Source of the DNA: Sphingomonas aurantiaca
GTDB lineage: Bacteria; Pseudomonadota; Alphaproteobacteria; Sphingomonadales; Sphingomonadaceae
Reading direction: 5' to 3'
Assembly (NCBI RefSeq): GCF_003050705.1
Contig: NZ_QAOG01000010.1
Coordinates: 1-56,324 of the forward strand
Length of the DNA: 56,324 nucleotides
Part shown: in pieces, positions 8,205 to 16,185 of the stretch
Position numbering within the stretch: the stretch's first letter is position 1
How the letters are laid out: each line of letters opens with the position of its first letter
Position numbers and translations under genes: made by a program
The notes under the pieces: model-generated
The model's input: the letters and a program-made list of their open reading frames with translations, nothing else
Databases searched by the model: none
Told to the model about the DNA's origin: nothing

Positions 8205-8238
8205 TATTGCGCACGATATTGACATATCATGCGCAATA
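8205..8238. promoter_or_regulatory. 34-bp near-perfect palindrome upstream of the 8279 gene
   Basis: Outer arms TATTGCGCA (8205-8213) and TGCGCAATA (8230-8238) are perfect. After one mismatched pair come inner arms GATAT and ATATC around a central TGAC. The element ends 40 nt before the start codon of the next gene and 61 nt after the transposon end. It is probably an operator or a recombination site. No dedicated regulator is obvious next to it. Confidence 0.5.
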
Positions 8239-8278
8239 AGGTATTTAAACGCGCAGTAAGTTCGTATTGGGAAGCGAA

Positions 8279-8944
8279 ATGGCGTTCAGAGCAGATGAAG
8301 CCGCTGCGAGCGGTTATGAGAAGGCGCGCAACTACCTTGTGTCGCGGCATTTCACGCCAGCACAGCGCGAGCTGTCGGACGGGGCACTTCGTGCGATTGT
8401 CGAGGAGATCGGTCCGCCGGTCGACGGCTATCCTACCTGGCACCCGCTGGTCGCCCAGCATGACGGGCGGAATCCGGAAACCTATCCCAGCGAACGCACG
8501 GGCTATGAAGGTCTCGACCATACGCGTTATTTTGCACATGGCTTCATCACCTGTCCCTACGTTGACGGCGACCAGGTGATCGCTTCAGCGCAACGAATTG
8601 TCTGCCCGCCTGGGGTCTCGATTTCCGCCGAACGTCTCGACGGTCCGTTCTACATGGACAACGCTGAGCCCATCCTTGTCCGGTGCAATTGGGACCGCGG
8701 CCTGGAAGCCAACCACACCATCCCGAAATCGCTCGCCGTGCCTCTGATGCTCGAGCAGGAACTCCCCTGCTGGCGCTGGTCGCAGCGCGCCGAAACGTGG
8801 GAAACGATGCGTCCCTATCTGCTTGGCGAGCCCCATGGCAGTCGATCGTCCCTGTTCGTGACGCAGGACACCGCACTGGCTCTCAAGAAGATTTATCTGA
8901 GCCTTGTGGAATCGGAGATGTTCGGCCCGGTGAAAATGCGCTGA
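8279..8944 (+). CDS. protein of unknown function, first gene of HEPN two-gene unit
   Basis: A 221-aa soluble protein with no signal peptide, membrane segment or recognised motif. It is rich in Pro, Tyr and Trp around TYPSERTGYEGLDHTRYFAHG and has scattered Cys and His (CPY, CPPG, RCNW) without a clear metal-binding spacing. ATG 8279 follows GGGAAG; a TTG 12 nt upstream is in frame but less likely. The HEPN gene starts 20 nt downstream, so the two are cotranscribed behind the 34-bp palindrome. I cannot assign a function; an antitoxin, sensor or modifier partner is only a hypothesis. Confidence 0.75.
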   Translation: MAFRADEAAASGYEKARNYLVSRHFTPAQRELSDGALRAIVEEIGPPVDGYPTWHPLVAQHDGRNPETYPSERTGYEGLDHTRYFAHGFITCPYVDGDQVIASAQRIVCPPGVSISAERLDGPFYMDNAEPILVRCNWDRGLEANHTIPKSLAVPLMLEQELPCWRWSQRAETWETMRPYLLGEPHGSRSSLFVTQDTALALKKIYLSLVESEMFGPVKMR

Positions 8945-8964
8945 CGGTCGCCCGGGGGATTTTG

Positions 8965-9993
8965 ATGACGAATGGCGTTCAAGCAACCGAGCCAGCAGGC
9001 GAGGTCCGTCCCGAGAGCATAGGCGATGTCCCGGTGCGGGTCGTCAACACCTACTCACGTCTATGGCAGTTCGAAACGTGGCTGCGGGCGATGGTTTACG
9101 TCGAGCTTCGAGCGAAGCTCGGCGATTCTTGGGCGGATGATCTGAAAAAGAAGCCGGGCCATCAAGAGGCAGATGCATCGCTTACCCATATGCCTACAGC
9201 GGAAAGCAGCGCGCTGAGTTACAGTCAGTTGCCCGCCTTGCTCGAATTGATCGAGGCACATTGGGACTGCTTCGAGACATATTTCCCCCCGCGCGATCTT
9301 TGGCATGCCAAGTTGCGCGAGGTTAAGCAAATTCGCAACCGCGTCGCGCACTTTCGCGCTGGGCATGCTGATGACTACGCCCGCGTTCTTCAGTTTCTAC
9401 GGGATCTGGACAAGAGCTTTTGGCGATATTGCACCAGTTACAACAACGGCCAGCCCTTCCTGCCGCAGCGGATCAATCCAGTGGCTAAGCGCTTTTTGCC
9501 GCTCGACCCGCTCCCGTTCGTCGAGTTCGAGAAGAAGCGTTGGGCACAAATCGGAATGCGGAACAAGGAGCTGCCGGTTGGGATGACCGTGCATTACCAG
9601 CAACGTCCGTGGGCCAATGTCACAACCCTCAAAGCCGGGCAGCCGGGTCTCCTTTATGACATTCGATTGTTCGCGCAGGATGGACGCGGCCTAGACTACC
9701 GACGATTCCTAGATCGAACCCGCGCGCTCCACCCGCACCTCGTCCATGTTCTGCTTGACAGCTTCTCTAGCGAGGTTCGCGTGACGATACCTTCGGTCCT
9801 GGGTACCAAAGCTATCGTTGCGCTCATCGAAAAGTGCCATGAGGCCGCGGTGAATAGCATCGTGCGCGCCGCTTCTTCGGATAAGGAAGCGGTGATCACT
9901 TTGGCATCGCAATGGCCGGAATATGTGCTGGGACCCGAGAATCCGCTCGCCTTTCTCAGTCCTGATATGCCTTGTTCGTTTTTCGGCGTCTGA
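8965..9993 (+). CDS. Swt1-like HEPN-domain protein, candidate RNase effector
   Basis: A 342-aa soluble protein. Residues about 25-150 look like a Swt1-type HEPN domain: LWQFETWLRAMVYVELRAKL, then the catalytic-type motif RNRVAH (Arg about 124 to His about 129, the Rx4H signature of HEPN RNases). The C-terminal part (about 200-340) is not recognised. ATG 8965 is preceded by GGGGG at good spacing; the longer frame from 8683 overlaps the previous gene and is rejected. HEPN proteins with Rx4-6H commonly act as RNA-cleaving toxins in defence and toxin-antitoxin systems, which is inferred here, not shown. Confidence 0.72.
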   Translation: MTNGVQATEPAGEVRPESIGDVPVRVVNTYSRLWQFETWLRAMVYVELRAKLGDSWADDLKKKPGHQEADASLTHMPTAESSALSYSQLPALLELIEAHWDCFETYFPPRDLWHAKLREVKQIRNRVAHFRAGHADDYARVLQFLRDLDKSFWRYCTSYNNGQPFLPQRINPVAKRFLPLDPLPFVEFEKKRWAQIGMRNKELPVGMTVHYQQRPWANVTTLKAGQPGLLYDIRLFAQDGRGLDYRRFLDRTRALHPHLVHVLLDSFSSEVRVTIPSVLGTKAIVALIEKCHEAAVNSIVRAASSDKEAVITLASQWPEYVLGPENPLAFLSPDMPCSFFGV

Positions 9994-10159
9994 GGATTTC
10001 AAAGGGGCAGCAGAGCGAACGTAACTGACTCGCGAAGGCAACCGAAAGTCAGTCTGGCAGCAGTGCGCCACTACACGCCATCCAGCGGCCCACTTGGTTT
10101 CCCACCCGTTCTGACGGCTATGCGATATACGGCAGAATAAACATCTAGCGGGGCAGACA

Positions 10160-11806
10160 ATGCACCTTGAATCTATACGAGTAGAAAAGTTCAAACGGAT
10201 TGACGCCATTGACTTGCCGCTTGCAGACCTAAACATACTTGTTGGGTCAAATGGGAGCGGAAAATCTTCAATACTTCAAGCACTGCATCTTGCCTCCTGC
10301 CTAATGCGCCAGGCAGATCGCATACGAATGGACGGAACGGCGATGGTGAGGGTAAGTGACCTCGACTATCTTCCATCCGACGAATATTGGCGACTTGGTC
10401 ATGGTGCAGATTGGGGAAACCGCTCGAATAGCCCATCTTCCAAGGTGATCTTCAAATTTCGCGCCAATGACGGCGCAGAAGTTATAGCTCATTTAGAAAT
10501 GCGTTCGGCAAGAAACGCTGGTATCTCAGTGCAAGGAGAGCTTCCAGAACTGGTGAGAACTCAATTTCGGGGTGCTGAGACATTTTTCAGTGGTTTTATT
10601 CCCGGAATATCGGGCATTCCAAACGTGGAACAGAAAAATTCCAAACGCGTCGTTTTGAAGGCTTGTTCATTCGGTGATTCGAATGTCTACCTTCGCAATG
10701 CGCTCAACCTACTATCTCTAGAAAACATTGGTCAAATTGAGACATGGCTGATGCCACTCTTAGGGCGGATTAAGCTAAGTATAAAGTTTGACGACGCGGC
10801 GGACTTTGACATTCACGCCGAAGCTGAGATAAATGGTATTATTATGCCACTGGAGCTTCTGGGCACCGGATATCTTCAGTTAATACAGATATTCTGCTAC
10901 ATTCTGCTATTTAAGCCAAAGATTCTTCTGGTTGATGAACCGGATATCCACCTCCACCCAAGTGTCCAAGAGCAGCTGGCGCAGATTCTGTTAGAGATTG
11001 CCCGCGCGCAAGGCATCAAAATCATTATGACTACGCATTCCCCCTTTATTGTGCGCGGCGCACCCGCAGACACGAATGTTGTATGGCTGGCAGACGGTGA
11101 GAAAAAGTCTGATGACCGTGCGTCGGTTGAGTTAGCTCTAGGCTGGGGTGCCTTTGGAAAAAAAGTCATCGTTGTGAGCGAAGATGCAAAGAACGACCTT
11201 TTGAAGAAGCTTATCCGTCAATGGCCGGAAATCGAGCGAGCGGTCACCGTTCTTCCGGGACGAGGTTACCAACACCTCTTGACTAAAGACGAGGCTCGGG
11301 AACTTAAGGCGTCACTCGGCGATAAGTTCAAGATATTGGTGCACCGCGATCGTGACTCGCTTACGGATGACGAGGTCATTGCGCTCAAGGATTCATACGC
11401 CAGCGAAGGAATTCGTCTCTGGTTGACTGACCAATCCGACCTCGAAGCGGAATTCTGTGATCCAGGATTTCTCTCAGCGTTAACCGGGGAGCCTATACAC
11501 ACGTGCGAAAATTGGCTGACCGACATTTCGAACCAGAACCAAGCGCCCATTAAAGATCAGTTCGCTAAGCAGCGCGCAGCGCACAACGATGAGCTGCATA
11601 AGGCGGGGGGGAGCCCCACCAATGATGATGTGTGGGCAGTATTCCAAGGGCGGACGCTCAAGGGCGCAAAAGGTAAATTTATCTTCAATCAGCTGAAAAA
11701 CAAAGTTCCGGCTAATGGCTTCTCAGCCGCAGCGGTAGGCTTGCTCGCTGTTTACCCAGAACGCGCAGCCAGCCTCAAAGCTAACCTAGAGGATCTGCTT
11801 GCATAA
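10160..11806 (+). CDS. OLD-like ATPase with C-terminal TOPRIM-type nuclease domain
   Basis: A 548-aa protein. It begins with an SMC/RecF-type ATPase: Walker A GSNGSGKSS (29-37), Walker B ILLVDEPDIHLH (about 255-266) and TTHSPF as H-loop. A TOPRIM-like region follows: VIVVSEDAKN (Glu about 341), HRDRDS (Asp about 397 and 399) and SDLEAEF. This order matches OLD-family nucleases used in phage defence. The gene is visibly richer in A/T than its neighbours, suggesting separate transfer. It stands alone with about 165 nt before it, so it could be a single-gene OLD system or a partner of nearby genes. Confidence 0.8.
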   Translation: MHLESIRVEKFKRIDAIDLPLADLNILVGSNGSGKSSILQALHLASCLMRQADRIRMDGTAMVRVSDLDYLPSDEYWRLGHGADWGNRSNSPSSKVIFKFRANDGAEVIAHLEMRSARNAGISVQGELPELVRTQFRGAETFFSGFIPGISGIPNVEQKNSKRVVLKACSFGDSNVYLRNALNLLSLENIGQIETWLMPLLGRIKLSIKFDDAADFDIHAEAEINGIIMPLELLGTGYLQLIQIFCYILLFKPKILLVDEPDIHLHPSVQEQLAQILLEIARAQGIKIIMTTHSPFIVRGAPADTNVVWLADGEKKSDDRASVELALGWGAFGKKVIVVSEDAKNDLLKKLIRQWPEIERAVTVLPGRGYQHLLTKDEARELKASLGDKFKILVHRDRDSLTDDEVIALKDSYASEGIRLWLTDQSDLEAEFCDPGFLSALTGEPIHTCENWLTDISNQNQAPIKDQFAKQRAAHNDELHKAGGSPTNDDVWAVFQGRTLKGAKGKFIFNQLKNKVPANGFSAAAVGLLAVYPERAASLKANLEDLLA

Positions 11807-11943
11807 CTACCGTTCAATGGATCAATCAAGGTCGCCTTCTGTTCTGTCGTAGATTGACTCGGCAACGTACAGAACGACACTGCTAGTCACGTCCCCAGCA
11901 ATCGGAGTCCCGTGACGAGCTAAAGCTGAAGCCGCCGACCGCT

Positions 11944-12342
11944 TTAGAATGCCGATTCTCGTAGCTTCATAACGATGCCGGTGGGAAATTGGCCGGCGTG
12001 TACGGCTGTCCACACGGTCATTAGTTCGTGGCGATGCTCATCGATCCATGATTTGATTGTCTGATCGTAGGGCGTTGGTTTGCCGACAAGGCGCTCGCCG
12101 GTATCGATTGCGTAGGTCGCGCAGTGCCGATCGTCTTTGTAGTCGATGTGAAGGTGGGCGCGGCCGTGGTTGGCCATTGTGTCCATGCGAATGACGAGGT
12201 TCGACACTCGCATGACCATAAAATCTTGGTCGAAAACGCCTGACGCATCATCGTCGATGAGCATATCCAATGACGCGAACCGCCCCTGGAGCGTTTCCCC
12301 GACCGAAAACAAACGCTTCTTTAGCTCGTCTACGCTTTGCAT
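11944..12342 (-). CDS. small DUF4160-like protein
   Basis: A 132-aa soluble protein with a central MANHGRAHLHIDYKDDRHCATYAI segment. The HxxxxHxH pattern and the later WIDEHRHELMTVW resemble DUF4160-type proteins, which are often found beside toxin-antitoxin genes. ATG 12342 is chosen because GGTAGG lies 6 nt upstream; the ATG at 12360 has no such site. The frame ends at 11944, convergent with the OLD-like gene. The family call is tentative and the molecular role unknown. Confidence 0.6.
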   Translation of the reverse strand: MQSVDELKKRLFSVGETLQGRFASLDMLIDDDASGVFDQDFMVMRVSNLVIRMDTMANHGRAHLHIDYKDDRHCATYAIDTGERLVGKPTPYDQTIKSWIDEHRHELMTVWTAVHAGQFPTGIVMKLRESAF

Positions 12343-12506
12343 GTTTAACCTACCATCCATCGGGACCGACGCGGGCTAGACACTTCGCATTAACAAAACA
12401 TCTGCGGCTTTCCCGTTTCTTCGTCGTTGTGGTTCCGTTTCGGGAAAGTGCAACTGGGAACAGGTTTTGGGGAATGGCGTCACCCAAGAGGTGAAGCGCC
12501 CTTTCC

Positions 12507-12818
12507 TCACCTCAGGCGGTGCCGATCGACGTTCCCAATCGATGACGGCGTATGGTCGCCTTGGGGAAGATCGACGTCGTGCTTCACCGTGTCCACGGTG
12601 AGCAGTCCACGATGCGTTTCGACACGCTGTCCCGCTGCCAAAATCTCCGCATAGAAGCTACCGAACCCAACCCACTCGGGAGGATATTGCCTGACCTGTT
12701 CAAAGTCCTTCTTTCTCACTGGACTCGGGCCACGGTTCGCAATGCGGACCGACGATTTTGGTTGATAGACCATCGCGCTACCGTCCGTGAAGCCAACGAG
12801 GATGTTTTTTAGGCTCAT
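12507..12818 (-). CDS. hypothetical protein
   Basis: A 103-aa protein starting at ATG 12818 with GGGAG 6 nt upstream; the frame can be extended to 12842 but without a better start. It begins MSLKNILVGFTDGSAMVYQ and contains KKDFEQVRQYPPEWVGFGSFYAEILAAG, suggesting a compact alpha/beta fold. No motif was recognised. An inverted repeat GAGGTGA/TCACCTC (12488-12494 and 12507-12513) covers the stop codon and may help termination. Confidence 0.55.
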   Translation of the reverse strand: MSLKNILVGFTDGSAMVYQPKSSVRIANRGPSPVRKKDFEQVRQYPPEWVGFGSFYAEILAAGQRVETHRGLLTVDTVKHDVDLPQGDHTPSSIGNVDRHRLR

Positions 12819-12879
12819 GGTAAGGCTCCCGAGGATCTTCATGTCGCGCTGAAAAATTTGCTTACCGATCGACAGGAAG

Positions 12880-12911
12880 CTAAGCGACTAAGCGACTAAG
12901 CGACTAAGTGG
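12880..12911. repeat. tandem TAAGCGAC repeats, candidate partition site
   Basis: Three perfect head-to-tail copies of the octamer TAAGCGAC (12881-12904) are followed by a degenerate TAAGTGG. The same unit recurs in the parA promoter (13617-13645) and in the 3' end of parA (about 14271-14312). This distribution suggests a centromere or operator bound by the RHH protein encoded at 14322. Confidence 0.6.
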
Positions 12912-12960
12912 TCGAGCATTGTCGGCGACATCCGTTGATGGATGCCGCCGACTTCGACTT

Positions 12961-13470
12961 TTATCGCTGACGCATGGTGGGATCGAGCATGAGGTCCATC
13001 AGGATGGCCGCAACCTCAGGGCCGTGTTCCTCGTAGATCGTGCCGGTACGCATGTTCGTTCCGCGATCAGTGAGCTGCGGCAATAGCCAGAACACAGAGC
13101 CGTCATGCACATCAGGCCAAGTCCAGCGCACCTTTACGCCCGTGCCCAATCGTGTCTCCGATGGCCAAATTTTTTCGATTGGATATAAGGCTGTAGTGTC
13201 AATCTCGTGCGGACGGGCATCGGTGACTAAGCCAACGCCCTTGATGCGCAGTCCTGCGCCTGGCGAGAACGATTTTATAAACGCGATGTCGCCAATCCGA
13301 ATGGACCGGAGCGTTGCTTCGATAAACGGAGCCTCGCCATCATGCAGCGACGCGGTTGCATTTGGAGGTGTGCTAGGCTCCCAGCCGCTGCACGCGACCC
13401 CTAGCTGAAGGAAGTAGGACGTAACGTCCGTGACGCCGCCGTAGCTGGCGCCGAAACCAAATATGCTCAT
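12961..13470 (-). CDS. hypothetical protein with possible PUA/EVE-like fold
   Basis: A 169-aa soluble protein starting at ATG 13470. The first 110 residues include ACSGWEPST, then IEATLRSIRIGDIAFIKSF and GLRIKGVGLVTDA. This resembles the small beta-barrel pattern of EVE/PUA-like or restriction-associated reader domains, with later RWTWPDVHDGSVFWLLPQL. No catalytic motif was seen. It lies upstream of, and divergent from, parA. The fold suggestion is inference from pattern only. Confidence 0.6.
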   Translation of the reverse strand: MSIFGFGASYGGVTDVTSYFLQLGVACSGWEPSTPPNATASLHDGEAPFIEATLRSIRIGDIAFIKSFSPGAGLRIKGVGLVTDARPHEIDTTALYPIEKIWPSETRLGTGVKVRWTWPDVHDGSVFWLLPQLTDRGTNMRTGTIYEEHGPEVAAILMDLMLDPTMRQR

Positions 13471-13616
13471 TCTGTGCTCCTTGGCTCATGGCCTATGAAG
13501 TGAAACACGGCTTTAAGCCGTGCCATGTATATTGGCATTCCGTAAGCCACGGACAAGTCAGGGCCGAATGTTGGCGAATCTACGCGAGTTCCCCATCCTA
13601 GCGGTTTCTCTTGCAG

Positions 13617-13660
13617 CTAAGCGACTAAGCGATATAAGTCGCTTATCAGCTTAGTAGGAG
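13617..13660 (+). promoter_or_regulatory. parA promoter with overlapping TAAGCGA inverted repeats
   Basis: CTAAGCGAC (13617-13625) is followed by TAAGCGA (13626-13632), TATAAG and the inverted arm TCGCTTA (13639-13645), then CTTAG. The central TATAAG is a good -10 box, so a protein bound to the arms would block transcription. AGGAG at 13655-13659 is the parA ribosome-binding site. Autoregulation by ParA and the RHH protein is inferred. Confidence 0.6.
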
Positions 13661-13668
13661 CGACAGCT

Positions 13669-14322
13669 ATGCAGGTATGGGCCGTGATCGCTCAGAAGGG
13701 CGGGCAATCCAAAACCACCCTTTCGACTGGGTTCGCCGTCGAGGCGGCGCGGGAAGGGGCATCAGTCGTCATCCTCGATGCCGACGACCGGCAAGGGTCG
13801 GCACTCTATTGGTCCGAACGCCGCGACGACGACGACGTGATAGTGAAGGACAGCAGCGTCGCCGGCCTACCTCTCCACGTTTCGCGTGGACGCGCCAGCG
13901 GCAAGATTGATCTTATCATCATTGATACGCCCGCGAACTCCAAGGACATTGCCATGCTCGCGGCCGAGCAAGCAGACTTCGTCATTGTCCCCGTCGCACC
14001 GCGTGGGCTGGACGTTCATTCGGTGTTGCAGACCGTCAAGCAGGTGCAGCAGGCCGGCACCCCATTTGCAGTCATTTTGACACAGGTTCCGCATCAGGGC
14101 GGGGAAGGGCAGGAGGCCCATGCGGGCTTCGCCGCCAAGGGCGTAACGCTGTTCGACAGTCGGCTCCATTTCCGCAAGGATTTCTACAAAGCTACGCCAC
14201 TCGGCCGGACGGCGGCAGAGACAGAACCGGATAGCAAGGCTGCGGCCGAACTGCGCGCAGCCTATAATGAGGCTAAGCGACTAAGCGGCTTTACGACTAA
14301 GCCAGTAAGCGAGGCAGCATAA
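13669..14322 (+). CDS. parA: ParA-family partition ATPase (first par module)
   Basis: A 217-aa short ParA of type Ib. It has a deviant Walker A KGGQSKTT near residue 10, Walker A' LDADDRQGS and Walker B IIIDTPA. There is no N-terminal HTH, so autoregulation would rely on the partner protein. It moves plasmid copies apart on the nucleoid by ATP-dependent binding. The stop overlaps the next start as TAATG. TAAGCGAC-type repeats lie both upstream and within the last 50 bases of the gene. Confidence 0.9.
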   Translation: MQVWAVIAQKGGQSKTTLSTGFAVEAAREGASVVILDADDRQGSALYWSERRDDDDVIVKDSSVAGLPLHVSRGRASGKIDLIIIDTPANSKDIAMLAAEQADFVIVPVAPRGLDVHSVLQTVKQVQQAGTPFAVILTQVPHQGGEGQEAHAGFAAKGVTLFDSRLHFRKDFYKATPLGRTAAETEPDSKAAAELRAAYNEAKRLSGFTTKPVSEAA

Positions 14323-14654
14323 TGGCAAAGAGACCGTCTGCACTTGCTAGCATCTTCGATGACGAGCCGGACGAGGCGGCAACGGCTTCCATCGTCGAGG
14401 CTGTCCCCGAGCCGCAACAGGCGGCCGCGCCGCACCGATCACGGCGCGCGGCCGAGACGCCCACGCCGGTAGCGCCGGCGCGTCGTAGCAGTCATCCAGG
14501 CAAGAAGCCGGTGCTGATCCACATTCCCGAGGACATGCACCGTGCACTGCGCCAACTTAGTGTGGAGGAGGGCGGTGAGCCGCTCACCGTCGTCACCGAG
14601 CGCCTACTTCGGCAGTATCTCGTCAAGCGGGGCCACACCAGGTTCGCCCCGTGA
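14322..14654 (+). CDS. ribbon-helix-helix centromere-binding protein (ParB analogue)
   Basis: A 110-aa protein with a disordered Ala/Pro/Arg-rich N-terminus (1-60) and a C-terminal ribbon-helix-helix: KKPVLIHIPEDMHRALRQLS then TVVTERLLRQYLVKRG. In type Ib par loci such a protein binds repeats near parA and stimulates the ATPase. The TAAGCGAC repeats are its likely target. It overlaps parA at the start (TAATG) and repA at the end (GTGA). Confidence 0.75.
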   Translation: MAKRPSALASIFDDEPDEAATASIVEAVPEPQQAAAPHRSRRAAETPTPVAPARRSSHPGKKPVLIHIPEDMHRALRQLSVEEGGEPLTVVTERLLRQYLVKRGHTRFAP

Positions 14655-15604
14655 GCAAGCGGCGTGATCCCAATCCCGAGTTCGACCTGTTCATCCCTGC
14701 GCTCGGTGACCTCCCGCTCAAGGACCAGCGGGAAGTTATGGAGCGTCCGTTCTTCTCGTTGCAGAAGCGCAAGCGCCTCAAGCCCATCGAGTATCGCAGC
14801 CCGGATGGCGAGGCGTGGGTGCGCGTGCAGGCGATTCCCGACTACGGAATGGCGACGATTTGGGATGCCGACATTCTAATATGGGCGGCATCTACCCTCA
14901 ATCGCATGAAGCAGCAGGGCCTGAACGACCTTCCGCGCACGCTGACGACGACGCCTTATGACCTGTTGCGAGCTATCAAGCGCGGCACTGGCGGCAGAGA
15001 TTATCAAGAGTTGCAGGCGGCGCTGCTTAGGCTCCAGACGACCTCCATCACCACCTCAATCCGCGCGACCAAGCGCCGGCAGAAGGCCGGCTTCAACTGG
15101 CTCGATAGCTGGACCTTTGACACCGACGCCGAGACCGAGCAGCCACGGGGCATGACGCTGACCCTTTCGGATTGGGTTTATGAGGGGATCGTCAACGAGA
15201 AGTCGTTGCTTACCATGCACCCTGACTATTTCCTCCTGTCCGGAGGCCTGGAGCGGGCGCTGTATCGCATCGCGCGCAAACATGCCGGCACGCAGCGCGG
15301 GGGGTGGTTGTGCCGGGTCGAGGTGCTTCGCGACAAGACAGGCAGCGATGCCCAGCCCAAAGAGTTCAATCGGATGCTTCGGCGCGTGATCGAGGCTGAC
15401 CAGCTCCCTGATTATACAATGGAAGCAGCCGAAACGACCGACAAAAGCCCTGCTGTGCTGTTCAGGCTCCGCGGTGAGGCCGAAGCATTAGCACTGGCCG
15501 AGAAGATGCGCGTGGAGGAGGAGCGGCGAGCCCGCCTTGACGCCGATCGTCGGCGTACGGAAGAGGTGGACGCCCGGATGGACCGGCTGGCCGGCCGTCG
15601 CTAA
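14651..15604 (+). CDS. repA: replication initiator protein RepA
   Basis: A 317-aa initiator of the RPA (replication initiator protein A) family common in alphaproteobacterial plasmids. Conserved parts include PFFSLQKRKRLKPIEY, then ADILIWAASTLNRM and GGLERALYRIARKHAG. The last 40 residues are a charged helix (EEERRARLDADRRRTEEV). It should bind the iterons that start directly after its stop codon. GTG 14651 overlaps the RHH stop as GTGA, so parA, the RHH gene and repA form one coupled unit. Confidence 0.88.
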   Translation: MSKRRDPNPEFDLFIPALGDLPLKDQREVMERPFFSLQKRKRLKPIEYRSPDGEAWVRVQAIPDYGMATIWDADILIWAASTLNRMKQQGLNDLPRTLTTTPYDLLRAIKRGTGGRDYQELQAALLRLQTTSITTSIRATKRRQKAGFNWLDSWTFDTDAETEQPRGMTLTLSDWVYEGIVNEKSLLTMHPDYFLLSGGLERALYRIARKHAGTQRGGWLCRVEVLRDKTGSDAQPKEFNRMLRRVIEADQLPDYTMEAAETTDKSPAVLFRLRGEAEALALAEKMRVEEERRARLDADRRRTEEVDARMDRLAGRR

Positions 15605-15950
15605 CTATCGGGGTTTCACCCACCGCAGTCCCCAACTATCGGGGTTTCACACACCTGCTGGTTTGCCGGGCAGAGTCGGGCAGGCTCCGGCCGGCGTAAT
15701 GCAGCGTTCGCGCTGTGGATAACTGGCACGGAAGAGCCGTTCAAGCCATGCCAGAGTCGGGGTTTCACACACCTTTTCGTCGGGGGATCACCCACCGCAC
15801 TATCGGGGTTTCACACACCGAATCACGGGGTTTCACCCACCGGCTATATCGGTAAGGTACTGAAAACAGGTTAGGAATTAGGGTCTTTTTGACCCTTAAC
15901 CTTTTTAAGATTCCTATTTAACAGAATCACTTAATGTCACTGCGCCGTTC
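15605..15950 (+). other. plasmid origin oriV with six iterons and AT-rich segment
   Basis: Six direct repeats of the type CTATCGGGGTTTCACACACC occur at about 15605-15624, 15636-15655, 15754-15773, 15779-15796, 15800-15819 and 15822-15841. Individual copies vary in CACACACC or CACCCACC and in the first bases. They are followed by an AT-rich stretch (about 15860-15930, with TTAGGAATTAGGG and CCTTTTTAAGATTCC) suited to duplex opening. The position directly after repA supports an iteron-controlled origin. Confidence 0.85.
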
Positions 15951-16185
15951 GACAAACCAAAAGACACCCAGTGGAATCGGCCTAATGGCCGATGCCCTAT
16001 TCGTTTCGTGCCGCCTGCGGCGTCACAGAGGCGGCGCAAGCGCCGCTAGCTAGGCGAGAAAGAAGTTGGGGCGGGTGGCACGGAATCCGTTCGCTAAAGC
16101 CGCCCAAGCGTGCGGTGAGGGCAGGAGAGGAGCTTTCGGGGGCCTTGGGATACCTATCACGGTGAATGTCCCCAGCGGGGCTCAA
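15951..16185. other. intergenic region between oriV and traG
   Basis: No gene seen. A GC-rich hairpin (GCGGCG around 16030 pairing with CGCCGC) lies between oriV and the convergent traG end and may act as a terminator. There is no T-tract, so this is weak. Confidence 0.3.

Noticed and set aside
11822..12013. Short minus-strand frame of 63 residues after the DUF4160-like gene
   Set aside because: It starts inside the previous gene, has no ribosome-binding site and is Arg/Ser-rich like a shadow frame.
15605..15842. CRISPR-like array
   Set aside because: The repeats are iterons: about 20 bp, irregularly spaced, without unique spacers of constant length, directly after repA.
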